The position numbers were made by a program, and so were the translations under genes. A DNA stretch of 64,000 nucleotides from Laspinema palackyanum D2c (GTDB taxonomy: Bacteria; Cyanobacteriota; Cyanobacteriia; Cyanobacteriales; Laspinemataceae), in contig NZ_JAMXFD010000001.1 in assembly GCF_025370875.1 (NCBI RefSeq), forward strand, positions 224,182-288,181, in the 5' to 3' direction. Below the pieces are notes generated by a model, which did not search any database, was not told where the DNA came from, and was given only the letters and a program-made list of their open reading frames with translations. How positions within the stretch are numbered: the stretch's first letter is position 1; every line of letters starts with the position of its first letter. This document shows, one piece after another, positions 9,322 through 18,828 of the stretch.

Positions 9322-9498
9322 AGATCTCTGTTAATTCTAATGTGCTTCTCTTCTCTTACCGACTGCACGGACCAAAAGTGCAGGGTTTCAGTATCTTATC
9401 AAACAGCGTTTCCCTTTGGTCCTTGGTCCTTGGTCCTTGGTCATTGGTCATTTGTGCTTGGGGAATGGGGGAATGGGGAGATAGGGGGGATGGGTGTT

Positions 9499-11418
9499 TT
9501 ATTCTTGTTGTTGTTGGAAGATTCTTTCGCGGAGTTGGGTGAGTCCTGCTGAGTCGATTTGCCACCAGGCGGCAAAGCCTACGGCTGCGCTGATGAGGGT
9601 CACAGCGACTAGAAGGGCGATGGTTTGGGAAAGAGTTAATCCGGTGCGATCGCCCTTGGACTGGCGACGACGGCCCGGGGATGGGTCTTCCTCTTCATAA
9701 AGTAAAGCTTTAGACGCATCGGAGAGTTCATCCTCGGATAATCCCGTAGGAGGGAGTTGATTCGGGTCGAACAGGACCAGTTTTTCCGGGGAAATGCGGC
9801 AATAGGAGAGGACCACAGAAACATTATCATGGCCGTTCTTTTCATTGGCAAGGTCTACCCACCATTGGGCCGCTGTTTCTACGGAAATTGCCCCGCTAAA
9901 CAAGTCATGGGCGCAATCGGACCAAAATTGCTCCACGCGATCGTTATCGCTTAATCCGTCGGAACAGAGTAGCAGCAACCCATCTTCTTCCACGACAAAC
10001 CGCTGAATCTGGGGGCGCAATAAGTCCCCTTCCCGGGTGCCTAGGGCTTGGGTGAGCGCCCCACCATCGCGGCGACGGATGGCTTGGGAATAAGGGGCGC
10101 GACCGAGGCGGACCTCTCGGGAGGCGACATCATCATCTACGGTGAGTTGTTGGCAATAATTGGGGGTAATCCAATAGGCGCGACTGTCGCCAATATGAAC
10201 CACATAGAGTTCATGGGCGTTGGCAAATTCTTGACCACTGGCGGTGGTGACTTTTTGGGGGAGTTGCAGGGTCATGACTAAGGTTGTCCCCATGCGCTGC
10301 CGGGAAGCCCGTCCTTGTTTGTCATTTTGGGCGGCGATCGTGTTGTTGACCACGCGCAGAATGGCTTCTAGTTGTTCGCTGACGACTTCAGGCATGGCGA
10401 GGCCCGGTTCTTCGGCGATTTCCCGCATCAGGGCTTGAATGGGCAGTTTCAGGGCTTGGACGGCCAGTTGACTGGCGACTTCGCCCCCTTCATGTCCTCC
10501 GACGCCATCACAGACAACGGCTAAGTGATTGAGGAGGGGATGGGTATGGGGTTTATCGATTTGGGCGATGTCATTGAGGGTGGGATAGCAGGAATCTTCG
10601 TTATGGTGGCGATTGGGTCCTGAGTCGCTAACTCCGGCGACGCGCACACGGAGGGGTAATTGGGCGGTGAGTTCGAGGAGGAGTTGGTTGACTTGGGGGG
10701 CAATCGCCTGGAATTCAGCATTGGGACGCCGCATTTGTTTACCAATCTCTTGGAGGCGATCGCCCACTGGGGCGGCCACTTTTCCCGCCCAAGTTAACCA
10801 GTGATACCCTAAATCTTGTAAATCCGGTTGGGTAATTAAACTGGCATCGCCATAGAGTTCTCGCAACCAGACTCGCGACCCCTGGACCCGGATATTGTCG
10901 GCTTTGAGTAAACTAGAGGCGACGCCCAATTCTAGTAAGGGTTTCCAGAGTTGCAGAATTTGCCATAACCAATAGACTTGGCGGACTGGGGGACTCTGGG
11001 GCCAGAGTTCCAACATTCCCGGATAAAGGGTGGCGGTATTGCCATCGACGGGGACATTATCGAGTAATAACAGATTGGGGGCGTTGGATCCTTCTCCGAG
11101 GGGACAAAACCCATAGACCTCGGGAATATGAAGGCGATGGGGATATAATTGAAGGTAGCTCAAAATCGCCTCGGGTAATGTCTCTGGAACGAAAGGGGCC
11201 AAGGCGGGTTGAATATCGAGCCAAATTTGGGGACTCACCACACGGTAGCGATCGCCGATGAGTTCGCCAATGGGATACCCCGCTGCTGCGGAACCCACCG
11301 CCCACAAGTAGCGGTACAGCAAGGGGGTTTGACAAGCATCACAGAACCGATTTCCCACCGGGTTTTCGGGCTGGGTACAGGTTGGATTCGGACAATAGAG
11401 TGGCTCAGAACTGCTCAT
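9499..11418 (-). CDS. PP2C-type Ser/Thr phosphatase with N-terminal zinc ribbon, kinase-like region and C-terminal membrane helix
   Basis: About 639 residues from the ATG at 11418; an upstream TTG at 11433 is less likely. The N-terminus is a zinc ribbon (CPNPTC, then CDAC). Residues about 45-235 resemble a degenerate protein kinase: GDRYRVV, a long helical middle, and ASSLLKADNIRVQGSRVWLREL where a kinase has its HRDLKPEN and DFG region, but without the catalytic Asp of HRD. The PP2C domain has GPNRHHNED, VVCDGVGGHEGGEVAS, VHIGDSRAYWI, LLLCSDGLSD and GHDNVSVV, so all metal-binding aspartates look present. A basic stretch and one helix (SQTIALLVAVTLISAAVGFAAW) end the protein. It probably dephosphorylates phospho-Ser/Thr proteins at the membrane. 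The kinase-like assignment is inference. Confidence 0.88.
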   Translation of the reverse strand: MSSSEPLYCPNPTCTQPENPVGNRFCDACQTPLLYRYLWAVGSAAAGYPIGELIGDRYRVVSPQIWLDIQPALAPFVPETLPEAILSYLQLYPHRLHIPEVYGFCPLGEGSNAPNLLLLDNVPVDGNTATLYPGMLELWPQSPPVRQVYWLWQILQLWKPLLELGVASSLLKADNIRVQGSRVWLRELYGDASLITQPDLQDLGYHWLTWAGKVAAPVGDRLQEIGKQMRRPNAEFQAIAPQVNQLLLELTAQLPLRVRVAGVSDSGPNRHHNEDSCYPTLNDIAQIDKPHTHPLLNHLAVVCDGVGGHEGGEVASQLAVQALKLPIQALMREIAEEPGLAMPEVVSEQLEAILRVVNNTIAAQNDKQGRASRQRMGTTLVMTLQLPQKVTTASGQEFANAHELYVVHIGDSRAYWITPNYCQQLTVDDDVASREVRLGRAPYSQAIRRRDGGALTQALGTREGDLLRPQIQRFVVEEDGLLLLCSDGLSDNDRVEQFWSDCAHDLFSGAISVETAAQWWVDLANEKNGHDNVSVVLSYCRISPEKLVLFDPNQLPPTGLSEDELSDASKALLYEEEDPSPGRRRQSKGDRTGLTLSQTIALLVAVTLISAAVGFAAWWQIDSAGLTQLRERIFQQQQE

Positions 11419-11694
11419 AATCTCTGCGTGCAATGACAGTATGAAAAGATGTCGATCGTTCCTGGCGATCGGTCCAAAGCCAGCCTACACTGGTTGTAGC
11501 TACTCCAAACAGCCTCGACCGTTACCGTGCCGCCAGTCGGGGAACGCCAATGGCGAGATTTTTGGGACTGGATGGACCTGGGGTCGGTGGATTGGCGAGG
11601 AAGACCCCATTAATTTTATCCCGAACCTACTCCAATCGGCGATCGCGACCGGAACACAATCTCGTAATCTATCTTAACCTTGGAAGAAGACGCT
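11419..11694. other. Divergent promoter region between PP2C and nfeD
   Basis: About 275 bases between divergent genes with no convincing gene. GGAAGAAGA just before 11695 is the likely ribosome binding site of the NfeD gene. Confidence 0.4.
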
Positions 11695-12168
11695 ATGGCA
11701 CTTGACCCCATCTCTGCCATTCTCCTGTTTTTCAGCCAGCTTAATCCGGCGGTTTTATGGTTAGCCGTTGGCATCATTCTCTGTGTGATGGAACTGGTTC
11801 TCCCCACTGCCTTTGTGGAATTTCTGCCCGGAGTCAGTGCCTTAATTGTTGCCGGACTCTCCTTATTTATCCCCAATTTTTTGATTCAGGTGGTGTTATG
11901 GGTGGGACTCTCGGCTGTCTTTATTGTCCTCTTTAGGCGGTTTTTGTCCAAGCAAAAAGTACCCCCCTCTCTGGCGGAGGCACAAGAGGCGCAAACCTTA
12001 ACGGCAATTCCTCCGGGAGAGGCGGGACGGGTAATCTACGATGGGAACTCTTGGCGGGCTAAATGTTCCGATCCCGAAGAGGCGATCGCCCCCCATCAAC
12101 CTGTCTTTGTTGTCGGACGCCAAGGGAATACTTTGATTGTTATTCCGGAGCATCTGTTGCATTCATAA
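11695..12168 (+). CDS. NfeD family membrane protein
   Basis: 157 residues from the ATG at 11695, chosen over a TTG at 11680 because GGAAGAAGA lies upstream. Three hydrophobic segments occupy about residues 16-88 (LWLAVGIILCVMELVLPTAFVEFLP, SALIVAGLSLFIPNFL, VVLWVGLSAVFIVLFR). A C-terminal OB-fold-like domain follows, GEAGRVIYDGNSWRAKCSD with VVGRQGNTLIVIPE at the end. This is the short NfeD type that works with SPFH/stomatin proteins. The stomatin gene lies 103 bases downstream, which fits that partnership. Confidence 0.88.
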   Translation: MALDPISAILLFFSQLNPAVLWLAVGIILCVMELVLPTAFVEFLPGVSALIVAGLSLFIPNFLIQVVLWVGLSAVFIVLFRRFLSKQKVPPSLAEAQEAQTLTAIPPGEAGRVIYDGNSWRAKCSDPEEAIAPHQPVFVVGRQGNTLIVIPEHLLHS

Positions 12169-12271
12169 ACTTAATGGATTCAGAGGTGATTGGGTTAACT
12201 TGAGGGTTACCTTTTTCCTAAGTGAATGGTTTCAATTTTAGCCAGATTCAACTTCAAATTGGAGGTTTACG

Positions 12272-13225
12272 GTGGAACAATTTATCTTTATTATATTTTT
12301 GGCCCTCGGCGGTTCTGCCCTAGCCGGTAGTGTCAAAATTATCAATCAAGGGAATGAAGCCTTGGTTGAAACTTTGGGAAAATATAATGGCCGAAAACTA
12401 GAACCGGGACTGCGATTACTCACCCCCTTTATGGACAAAATTGTTTATAAAGGAACGATTCGAGAAAAAGTATTAGACATCCCCCCTCAACAATGTATTA
12501 CTCGCGATAACGTTTCGATTAGTGTGGATGCGGTGGTTTACTGGCGGATTATGGACATGGAAAAAGCCTACTATAAAGTAGAGAATCTCCAGTCTGCAAT
12601 GGTGAACCTAGTCCTAACTCAAATTCGCTCAGAAATGGGTAAGTTAGAACTGGATGAAACCTTTACCGCCCGGTCAGAAATTAACGAGATTTTATTGCGA
12701 GAATTGGATATTTCCACCGACCCTTGGGGGGTGAAAGTCACTCGGGTAGAATTGCGGGATATCGTTCCTTCTAAAGCGGTGCAAGATTCGATGGAATTGC
12801 AAATGGCCGCAGAACGTCGTAAACGGGCCACTATTTTAACCTCAGAAGGGGAACGGGAATCGGCAGTTAATAGTGCCCGAGGCAAAGCAGAGGCGCATAT
12901 TTTAGATGCAGAAGCGCGTCAAAAAGCAGTAATTCTGGATGCGGAAGCGCAACAAAAGACGATTGTTTTAAAAGCGCAAGCAGTCCGCCAAGAGCAAGTT
13001 TTGAAAGCGCAAGCGACGGCAGAAGCCTTGCAAATTATCACAAAAACCCTCAAAGATAACCCCGATGCTCGGGAATCTTTACAGTTTTTAGTCGCTCAAC
13101 AATACATGGAAATGGGGTTAAAAATTGGGGCGAGTGACAGCAGTAAAGTGATGTTTATGGACCCGCGCACCATTCCCGCCACCTTGGAAGGAATGCGATC
13201 GATTGTGAGTGAACAAGAACGGTAA
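12272..13225 (+). CDS. SPFH/stomatin-like membrane protein (paraslipin type)
   Basis: 317 residues from a GTG at 12272 with GGAGG seven bases upstream. One N-terminal membrane segment ([16 protein letters not shown]) precedes the SPFH domain: [42 protein letters not shown] and [10 protein letters not shown] long alanine/glutamate/glutamine-rich coiled coil follows (about 190-265, [18 protein letters not shown]). The family oligomerises in membrane microdomains and affects protein quality control and stress tolerance. Pairing with NfeD just upstream is the conserved arrangement. Confidence 0.9.
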   Translation: MEQFIFIIFLALGGSALAGSVKIINQGNEALVETLGKYNGRKLEPGLRLLTPFMDKIVYKGTIREKVLDIPPQQCITRDNVSISVDAVVYWRIMDMEKAYYKVENLQSAMVNLVLTQIRSEMGKLELDETFTARSEINEILLRELDISTDPWGVKVTRVELRDIVPSKAVQDSMELQMAAERRKRATILTSEGERESAVNSARGKAEAHILDAEARQKAVILDAEAQQKTIVLKAQAVRQEQVLKAQATAEALQIITKTLKDNPDARESLQFLVAQQYMEMGLKIGASDSSKVMFMDPRTIPATLEGMRSIVSEQER

Positions 13226-13233
13226 GGGTGGGG

Positions 13234-13380
13234 GATAACGACTGAAGTCGTTACTACGAACCTAGATAAGATAACGACTGAAGTCGTTACTACGAACCTA
13301 GATAAGATAACGACTGAAGTCGTTACTACGAACCTAGAACTTAAATTTCTTCGTTTGTAGTAACGACTTCAGTCGTTATC
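13234..13380. repeat. AACGACT-palindrome repeat cluster A (three reverse copies, one forward)
   Basis: Copies at 13234-13261, 13270-13297 and 13306-13333 are direct repeats with an exact 36-base period, separated by an 8-base CTAGATAA-type linker. An opposed copy lies at 13353-13380. Each 28-base unit contains AACGACT, two central bases and AGTCGTT. The opposed copy lets the region fold into a longer hairpin. It lies between the converging stomatin and Fur genes, where it might also end transcription. Confidence 0.9.
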
Positions 13381-13394
13381 CGGGTAAGCCCAAC

Positions 13395-13796
13395 TTAAAC
13401 ACTGCCATTTTGTTGCAGTAAATGACATTTATTGCAGAGTCCAAAAAACTCTAAGGTATGGTAAAATATCTTAAATCCGTGAGCCTTTTGTAGTTCCACT
13501 TCTAACTGATGAACCGGACATTCATCGAGGGGGAGGGATATGCCACATTGTAAACAAGTCAGGTGGTGCCGGTCTTGTTTTAGGCAACTATAAAGGGACT
13601 CGCCATTTGCCAAGGTCCGCACCTGGACCACCCCTTCCAACTTCAACGCTTCCAAGGCGCGATAGACGGTGGCAAGACTGACGCTTTGGTTACGATGGCG
13701 CAACTCGACATAAATATCTTGCGCGGAAATGGAGTCGTTGAGGGTTTTGAGGAAATTGAGAATACGTTCTTGAGACCGGGTGCGTTTGACTGTCAT
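13395..13796 (-). CDS. Fur family metalloregulator, probably Zur (FurB)
   Basis: 133 residues. A winged helix occupies about 1-75 (RTRSQERILNFLKTLN, SAQDIYVELRHRNQSVSLATVYRALEALKLEGVVQV). Two structural-zinc cysteine pairs, CLQC (81-84) and CNKC (121-124), flank the dimerisation region. The sequence, including ESLYS, QDRHHLTCLQCG and HTLEFFGLCNKCHL, looks closest to cyanobacterial FurB/Zur rather than the iron regulator FurA, but this is from memory of family sequences. Zur represses zinc uptake when zinc is sufficient. It faces the stomatin gene tail-to-tail and no zinc transporter adjoins. Confidence 0.85.
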   Translation of the reverse strand: MTVKRTRSQERILNFLKTLNDSISAQDIYVELRHRNQSVSLATVYRALEALKLEGVVQVRTLANGESLYSCLKQDRHHLTCLQCGISLPLDECPVHQLEVELQKAHGFKIFYHTLEFFGLCNKCHLLQQNGSV

Positions 13797-13954
13797 GGGA
13801 TTAGATTAACATCTGCATGGGTTCGTCTGGCCTACATTTCTGAAGTTAGACGAGGTTGAGGGTTTGAAAAAAGCCCGGGTGTCAGTTTGGGGATTAAAAT
13901 AAAAGATGCTGTGGCATCTAATGGCATTATCACCAGAAGTTAGGGCGGATTGTT

Positions 13955-14239
13955 GTGACTTTAAAGAAATATCAGGCTCATATCTATGTTACTCTGCGGC
14001 CTTCGGTTTTGGATCCGGCAGGAACTGCCGTGGAGTCGGGATTGCAGAAAATGGGCGATCGCAATGTGGAAGGGGTCCGCATTGGCAAATATGTGGAATT
14101 GACGATTACTTCGGAATCCCCTGAAGCAGCAACGAAACAACTCGATCGCATCTGTGACCAACTTTTAGCCAATCCTGTGATTGAAAACTATCGGTTCGAG
14201 TTAGTTGAAGTGGCAACCATGATGAAGGCGGGGGCATAA
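13955..14239 (+). CDS. purS: Phosphoribosylformylglycinamidine synthase subunit PurS
   Basis: 94 residues from a GTG at 13955. The pattern [26 protein letters not shown], then [11 protein letters not shown] and [14 protein letters not shown] is typical of PurS, the small dimeric subunit that bridges PurQ and PurL in the FGAM synthase step of purine synthesis. Four bases separate it from purQ, so the two are co-transcribed. purL is not in the window. Confidence 0.95.
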   Translation: MTLKKYQAHIYVTLRPSVLDPAGTAVESGLQKMGDRNVEGVRIGKYVELTITSESPEAATKQLDRICDQLLANPVIENYRFELVEVATMMKAGA

Positions 14240-14243
14240 TACG

Positions 14244-14945
14244 GTGAAATTTGGAGTTGTAGTCTTTCCAGGTTCCAATTGCGATCGCGATGTGGCGTAT
14301 GTCACCCAAGGATTACTTGATCGTCCCACCCGGTTAGTCTGGCATCAGGAAACGGATATCTCGGATTTGGATGTGGTGGTGTTACCCGGAGGATTCAGCT
14401 ACGGGGACTATTTGCGCTGTGGGGCGATCGCCCAATTTTCCCCCGTCATGCCGGAAATCATCAAACACGCCGAACAGGGTAAATTAGTCCTGGGAATTTG
14501 TAATGGGTTCCAAGTCCTTACAGAAGCGGGACTGCTACCGGGGGCCTTAATTAGAAATCGCGACTTGCACTTTATCTGCGATCGCGTCCCGATGAAGGTG
14601 GAAAATACCCGTCTGCCTTGGACTTCCAACTACCAATCCGGGGAAATCATCACCCTACCGATTGCCCACGGGGAGGGCCGCTACTATGCCGATGCGGATA
14701 CCCTCGCCCAACTGGAAGAGAATGGACAGGTGGTGTTTCGCTATTGCAGTCCCCAAGGGGAAAGTAATCCGGAGAGTAATCCCAATGGGTCCTTAAACCA
14801 GATTGCTGGGATCTGCAATTCCCGAGGGAATGTTTTAGGCATGATGCCCCATCCCGAACGGGCATCGGACCCCATGTTAGGGGATACCGATGGGATGAAA
14901 TTGTTTGAAAGCGTGTTAACTGCTGCGATCGCTGGAGTCCGATAA
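14244..14945 (+). CDS. purQ: Phosphoribosylformylglycinamidine synthase subunit PurQ (glutaminase)
   Basis: 233 residues from a GTG at 14244. This class I glutamine amidotransferase has [25 protein letters not shown], the nucleophile elbow LGICNGFQ with Cys86, and the catalytic His/Glu in MMPHPERA. It releases ammonia from glutamine and feeds it to PurL to make formylglycinamidine ribonucleotide in the cytoplasm. The length is normal for bacterial PurQ. It directly follows purS. Confidence 0.96.
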   Translation: MKFGVVVFPGSNCDRDVAYVTQGLLDRPTRLVWHQETDISDLDVVVLPGGFSYGDYLRCGAIAQFSPVMPEIIKHAEQGKLVLGICNGFQVLTEAGLLPGALIRNRDLHFICDRVPMKVENTRLPWTSNYQSGEIITLPIAHGEGRYYADADTLAQLEENGQVVFRYCSPQGESNPESNPNGSLNQIAGICNSRGNVLGMMPHPERASDPMLGDTDGMKLFESVLTAAIAGVR

Positions 14946-14970
14946 CGGTTTGGAGTCAGGAGTTGTTTGA

Positions 14971-15134
14971 GGGGACCGGAAAAGAGGACTTCTCCCCCCT
15001 TTCAAAAGTGGACCCCACCCTAACCCTCCCCTTGCCAAGGGGAGGGGACCGGAAAAGAGGACTTCTCCCCCCTTTCAAGAGTGGACCCCACCCTAACCCT
15101 CCCCTTGGCAAGGGGAGGGGACCGGAAGTGCACT
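14971..15134. repeat. Tandem repeat with 73-base period containing a CCTCCCCTTG/CAAGGGGAGG hairpin
   Basis: Two nearly identical 73-base units begin at 14971 and 15044, with the start of a third at 15117. Each has GGGGACCGGAAAAGAGG, a run of C, and ACCCTAACCCTCCCC followed by the hairpin. A related single copy occurs near 36374-36425. The plus-strand open frame through it (14963-15346) has low-complexity repeat-encoded sequence and is not called a gene. Confidence 0.85.
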
Positions 15135-15458
15135 TAAAGCGGTTAGGTCCTCTTTTTCCGGTTTCGGTACTGTATCGGTCAGAAACTGGGTTTTTTGTGA
15201 AATATTTGGAGCAATTTGTGCTAAATCTGGGCCAAAAACCTGGTTTCTTGTCCCTTGAGAATCAAGACTCTATTGATACTTTCCATGAGAACAACAACTT
15301 TAGCAATGCTACCAATGGAAATCGGAACTCGATTGCGATAAGCTAGGATTTAATTTCCCCGAGACAGGAATGGGGAAGGGAGTAGATTTGGAACGGGCGA
15401 AAAAATAGAATTATAAACGTCATGGTTACGGGGAAACGAATTCACAACTGATTCAATC

Positions 15459-16577
15459 GTGAAACGAACCCAGGAAAACCCAATTGTTCAGACTAAAGAA
15501 GGGAGGGAGATCGTGAGGTCACCTAAATTAATGGGATGGGTGTTAGCGTTGTCTGTGATGATAACACCTCAGTTAGCCGTTGGACAATCTATTGAAGAAC
15601 TTTCGCAACAGGGCAATACTGCATTTACGGCGGGAAATTATGCCCAAGCGGAACAGATTTGGCGTCAGATTGTGACGCAGGATGCGAATAATCCAGCGGC
15701 TCATATTTGGCTCGGGTTATCCTTATTTTATCAGGATAAGGTGGAAGAGGCAATCGCCCAGTATCGGCAAGCGTTAGTCTTGGACCCAAATAATGCCAGT
15801 GCGTATAATAATTTGGGAAATGCCTACACCGATCGCCAACAACATGAGGAGGCGATCGCTGCCTATCAGCAAGCATTACGCCTGAACCCCAATCAAGGGC
15901 AGACCTTTTTTAATCTAGGAGTTGCCCTCACTGCGGTGAAGCGAGGGGATGAGGCACTCGCTGCCTATCGTCGCGCAGTCGCCCTTGATCCGAATGATGC
16001 GGAAGCGCAAGTAAAAATTGCTAATTTGCTGGTTCGGCAGAACAAGTTAGATGAGGCTGTCACTGCTTATCGGACGGCGATCGGGCTCAATGCCAATGAT
16101 GCGGAGGCGCATCTGAATTTGGGGTTAGCTTTAGCGCGTCAGGATAAAGTAGACGAGGCGATCGCCGCCTATCGGCAAGCGCTGAATATCAATCCCAATC
16201 TCGCCGAAGTGCATAATAATTTGGGTGTGATGTTGCGACGGCAGAACAAGTTAGAGGAAGCGACTGCCGCTTATGAACGGGCGATCGCCATCTCACCGAA
16301 TCTGGCTACAGCATATAATGGGTTAGCCGCAGTCTATCGAGAACAGGGCAACTTGGACCAAGCCATTGCCGCCTATCGCCGTGCTTTAGCCCTCCCGGAT
16401 CGACCGGCAAATCCAGCCAGTGCTCATACTTTGGCGCATAATGGATTGGGACTAACCCTGAAGCAACAAGGCAACATTGCGGAGGCGATCGAGCAATTCC
16501 AACGGGCGATCGAACTCTCCCCCAATTACGCCCCAGCGCAATACAATCTCACTCAAGCTCAACAGCGATCAAATTAA
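15459..16577 (+). CDS. Secreted or periplasmic tetratricopeptide-repeat protein
   Basis: 372 residues from GTG 15459. A hydrophobic stretch at about 25-43 ending AVGQS looks like a signal peptide; starts nearer to it (a GTG at 15513 or the ATG at 15531) are possible. From about 46 onward it is a near-continuous array of nine or so 34-residue TPR units with the consensus AxxxYRxALxLxPNxAxAxxNLG. TPR arrays are protein-binding scaffolds; partners cannot be deduced. It is preceded by about 500 bases of repeats and followed by a non-coding region. Confidence 0.85.
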   Translation: MKRTQENPIVQTKEGREIVRSPKLMGWVLALSVMITPQLAVGQSIEELSQQGNTAFTAGNYAQAEQIWRQIVTQDANNPAAHIWLGLSLFYQDKVEEAIAQYRQALVLDPNNASAYNNLGNAYTDRQQHEEAIAAYQQALRLNPNQGQTFFNLGVALTAVKRGDEALAAYRRAVALDPNDAEAQVKIANLLVRQNKLDEAVTAYRTAIGLNANDAEAHLNLGLALARQDKVDEAIAAYRQALNINPNLAEVHNNLGVMLRRQNKLEEATAAYERAIAISPNLATAYNGLAAVYREQGNLDQAIAAYRRALALPDRPANPASAHTLAHNGLGLTLKQQGNIAEAIEQFQRAIELSPNYAPAQYNLTQAQQRSN

Positions 16578-17082
16578 TTCCCCCAAGGGACGCGGCAATC
16601 CCGCGTCCTCTTTCTTTGCCAAGAGATCATCGCTAAAAAGGCAGTTGATTCCCGAGCGCAGAAATAACAATAGCTCGTGATCAATAGATTACAATTCATC
16701 TGATTTGGTTGCAAATTGTGATTTTTTATGAAAATTTTGTCATGTCCGGACAGAAGTAGGGGTGGGGTCTATCCTCTAAGGGAACTCCAAAAAATAAAAC
16801 CCGCAAAAAGTTCAACGTCCCCCCTTGACGGGGTTTCTTTAAAGATGACTCAGTTCATGAGTCACTACGAACGTTTATATGATTTATTTGTTGGAAATCC
16901 CTAAGTATTAGACCCGGGGACTGCCGGTAAAAAACCTACCGTGGTAAGCCCCCATCTCCCCCATTCCTCGATTACCGGAACAGGAACTGCCTGAGTTGTA
17001 AAACCAGCCAGTAACCGAATGGTTGAGAATTGCCCAATTCGGGGTTAAATAATTTAAGCTCTTTCGCGATTTGTGAAGATTT
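16578..17082. other. Intergenic region with a diverged member of the main repeat family
   Basis: No gene seen. GTTCAACGTCCC at 16810-16821 and a perfect hairpin TGACTCA-GTTCA-TGAGTCA followed by CTACGAAC (16846-16872) are related in layout to the AACGACT repeats. The hairpin CCCC-TTGA-CGGGG with a T-rich tail near 16820-16840 may act as a terminator. Confidence 0.5.
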
Positions 17083-18738
17083 GTGTCTGACCTAAAAAAA
17101 CCCGCTCGTTCTCTAGCTGGAATTGCCGGTCTTGTGGCGATCGCCACTTTGATCAGTAAAGTCTTTGGTTTAGTGCGTCAACAGGCGATCGCCGCTGCTT
17201 TTGGGGTCGGTCCTGCCTTTGATGCCTATAACTATGCTTATGTGATCCCCGGTTTTTTGCTGATTTTACTCGGGGGCATCAATGGACCCTTCCATAGCGC
17301 GATCGTCAGCGTCTTGGCTAAACGTAAACCGGAAGAAGCAGCCCCCCTCGTCGAAACCATCACCACCCTGATTGGCGGATTGCTGCTGATTGTCGCCGGG
17401 GTTTTAGTCCTGTTTGCCGAACCTCTGATGGGTTTAGTCGCACCAGGTTTGAACATTTCAGCAGCAGAAGCAGCGGCCCAGGGCCTTTCTACCCCAGAAT
17501 TTGAAACCCTGCAACTGACCCATGCGATCGCCATCCAACAATTCCGGATCATGGCCCCCCTCGCTCTCCTCGCCGGATTGATTGGCATTGGATTCGGAGC
17601 CCTCAATGCTGCTGACCATTATTGGATTCCCTCCATCAGTCCCCTCTTTTCCAGTGTGGCGCTCATCGGTGCTTTAGGCATCTTCATCCTGCAAGCAGGC
17701 CGTGATATTGGCCTTCCTGAATATGCCATGACGGGTGGGATGGTGTTAGCTTGGGGAACCCTTGCCGGGGCGATTCTCCAGTGGGTGGTGCAAGTGGTGA
17801 CCCAGTGGCGCAGCGGCTTAGGAACCTTACGTCTGCGGTTTGAGTTTAATCATCCCGGGGTTAAAGAGGTGATGAAGGTCCTGGGACCGGCCACCTTCTC
17901 CTCGGGAATGCTCCAAATTAATGTCTATACAGACTTGTTTTTCGCGTCTTACATTCCCCAAGCGGCGGCTGCTTTAGGTTATGCCGGACTGCTGGTCCAG
18001 ACGCCCTTGGGGATTGTTTCTAATATGTTGTTAGTGCCGCTATTGCCGGTATTTTCCCGATTAGCTGACCCCAATGATTGGCCACAACTGAAACAGCGGA
18101 TTCGCCAGGGGTTGATGCTGACGGGGCTAACAATGTTACCTCTGGGCGCTTTTACTATTGCTTTGTCCGTGGCGATCGTGCGCGTCATTTATGAACGCGG
18201 GGCCTTTGACCAAGCCGCTTCAGCATTTGTCGCCCCGATGCTGATGGCCTATGGAATTGGGATGTTTGTTTATTTGGGACGGGATGTGCTAGTCCGGGTG
18301 TTTTATGCCTTGGGAGATGGGGATACGCCGTTTCGGGTGAGTATGGTGAATATTTTTCTGAATGCGGTCCTGGACTTCTTTATGGTGAGAGCATTTGGCG
18401 CACCGGGTTTGGTTCTCGCAACGGTGGGAGTGAATATTATTTCGATGCTGGCGCTGTTGATTTTGCTCGATCGCAAGCTGAATGGATTGCCTTTAGCCGA
18501 GTGGAGTAAACCGATCGCCTTGTTAACCGGCGCAAGTGCGGTAGCCGGTGTGGTCAGTTGGGTGATTCTCCAAGGTTGCGATCGCTACTTTGAAGGGACT
18601 GGATTATTGATTTATCTCGTGGAATTGGGTCTGTCTAGTTTGGGGGGATTCTTGGTATTTGTGGCGATCGTCACGCAAATCGAATTACCCGAAGTAGATA
18701 TATTTATGCAGCGCATCCGTCAACGCTTTGGGCGATAA
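17083..18738 (+). CDS. murJ: Lipid II flippase MurJ (MviN family)
   Basis: 551 residues from a GTG at 17083. It has many hydrophobic helices (about 14 expected for the family) and the MVF-family N-terminus ARSLAGIAGLVAIATLISKVFGLVRQQAIAAAFG. AADHYWIPSISPLF, VKEVMKVLGPATFSSGMLQINVYTDLFFAS and RVIYERGAFD are also typical. MurJ moves lipid-linked peptidoglycan precursors across the plasma membrane. A hairpin terminator follows at 18771-18797. The gene stands alone. Confidence 0.93.
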   Translation: MSDLKKPARSLAGIAGLVAIATLISKVFGLVRQQAIAAAFGVGPAFDAYNYAYVIPGFLLILLGGINGPFHSAIVSVLAKRKPEEAAPLVETITTLIGGLLLIVAGVLVLFAEPLMGLVAPGLNISAAEAAAQGLSTPEFETLQLTHAIAIQQFRIMAPLALLAGLIGIGFGALNAADHYWIPSISPLFSSVALIGALGIFILQAGRDIGLPEYAMTGGMVLAWGTLAGAILQWVVQVVTQWRSGLGTLRLRFEFNHPGVKEVMKVLGPATFSSGMLQINVYTDLFFASYIPQAAAALGYAGLLVQTPLGIVSNMLLVPLLPVFSRLADPNDWPQLKQRIRQGLMLTGLTMLPLGAFTIALSVAIVRVIYERGAFDQAASAFVAPMLMAYGIGMFVYLGRDVLVRVFYALGDGDTPFRVSMVNIFLNAVLDFFMVRAFGAPGLVLATVGVNIISMLALLILLDRKLNGLPLAEWSKPIALLTGASAVAGVVSWVILQGCDRYFEGTGLLIYLVELGLSSLGGFLVFVAIVTQIELPEVDIFMQRIRQRFGR

Positions 18739-18770
18739 ACTGGAGCTGAAGCCCGGATTTTGATTGCCTT

Positions 18771-18797
18771 AATAGCCCGCTTGAGCGGGCTATTTTA
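18771..18797. terminator. Bidirectional hairpin terminator between murJ and the DUF1648 gene
   Basis: AATAGCCCGC, loop TTGA, GCGGGCTATT, followed by TTA. The A/T flanks allow termination of the two converging genes on either strand. Confidence 0.75.
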
Positions 18798-18828
18798 ATG
18801 GAGAACAATTCCAAAGTAGGCATGGAGT

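Noticed and set aside
14963-15346. 127-codon open frame after purQ
   Set aside because: Its sequence comes from the 73-base tandem repeat and the AACCTGG repeats; no natural domain or ribosome site.
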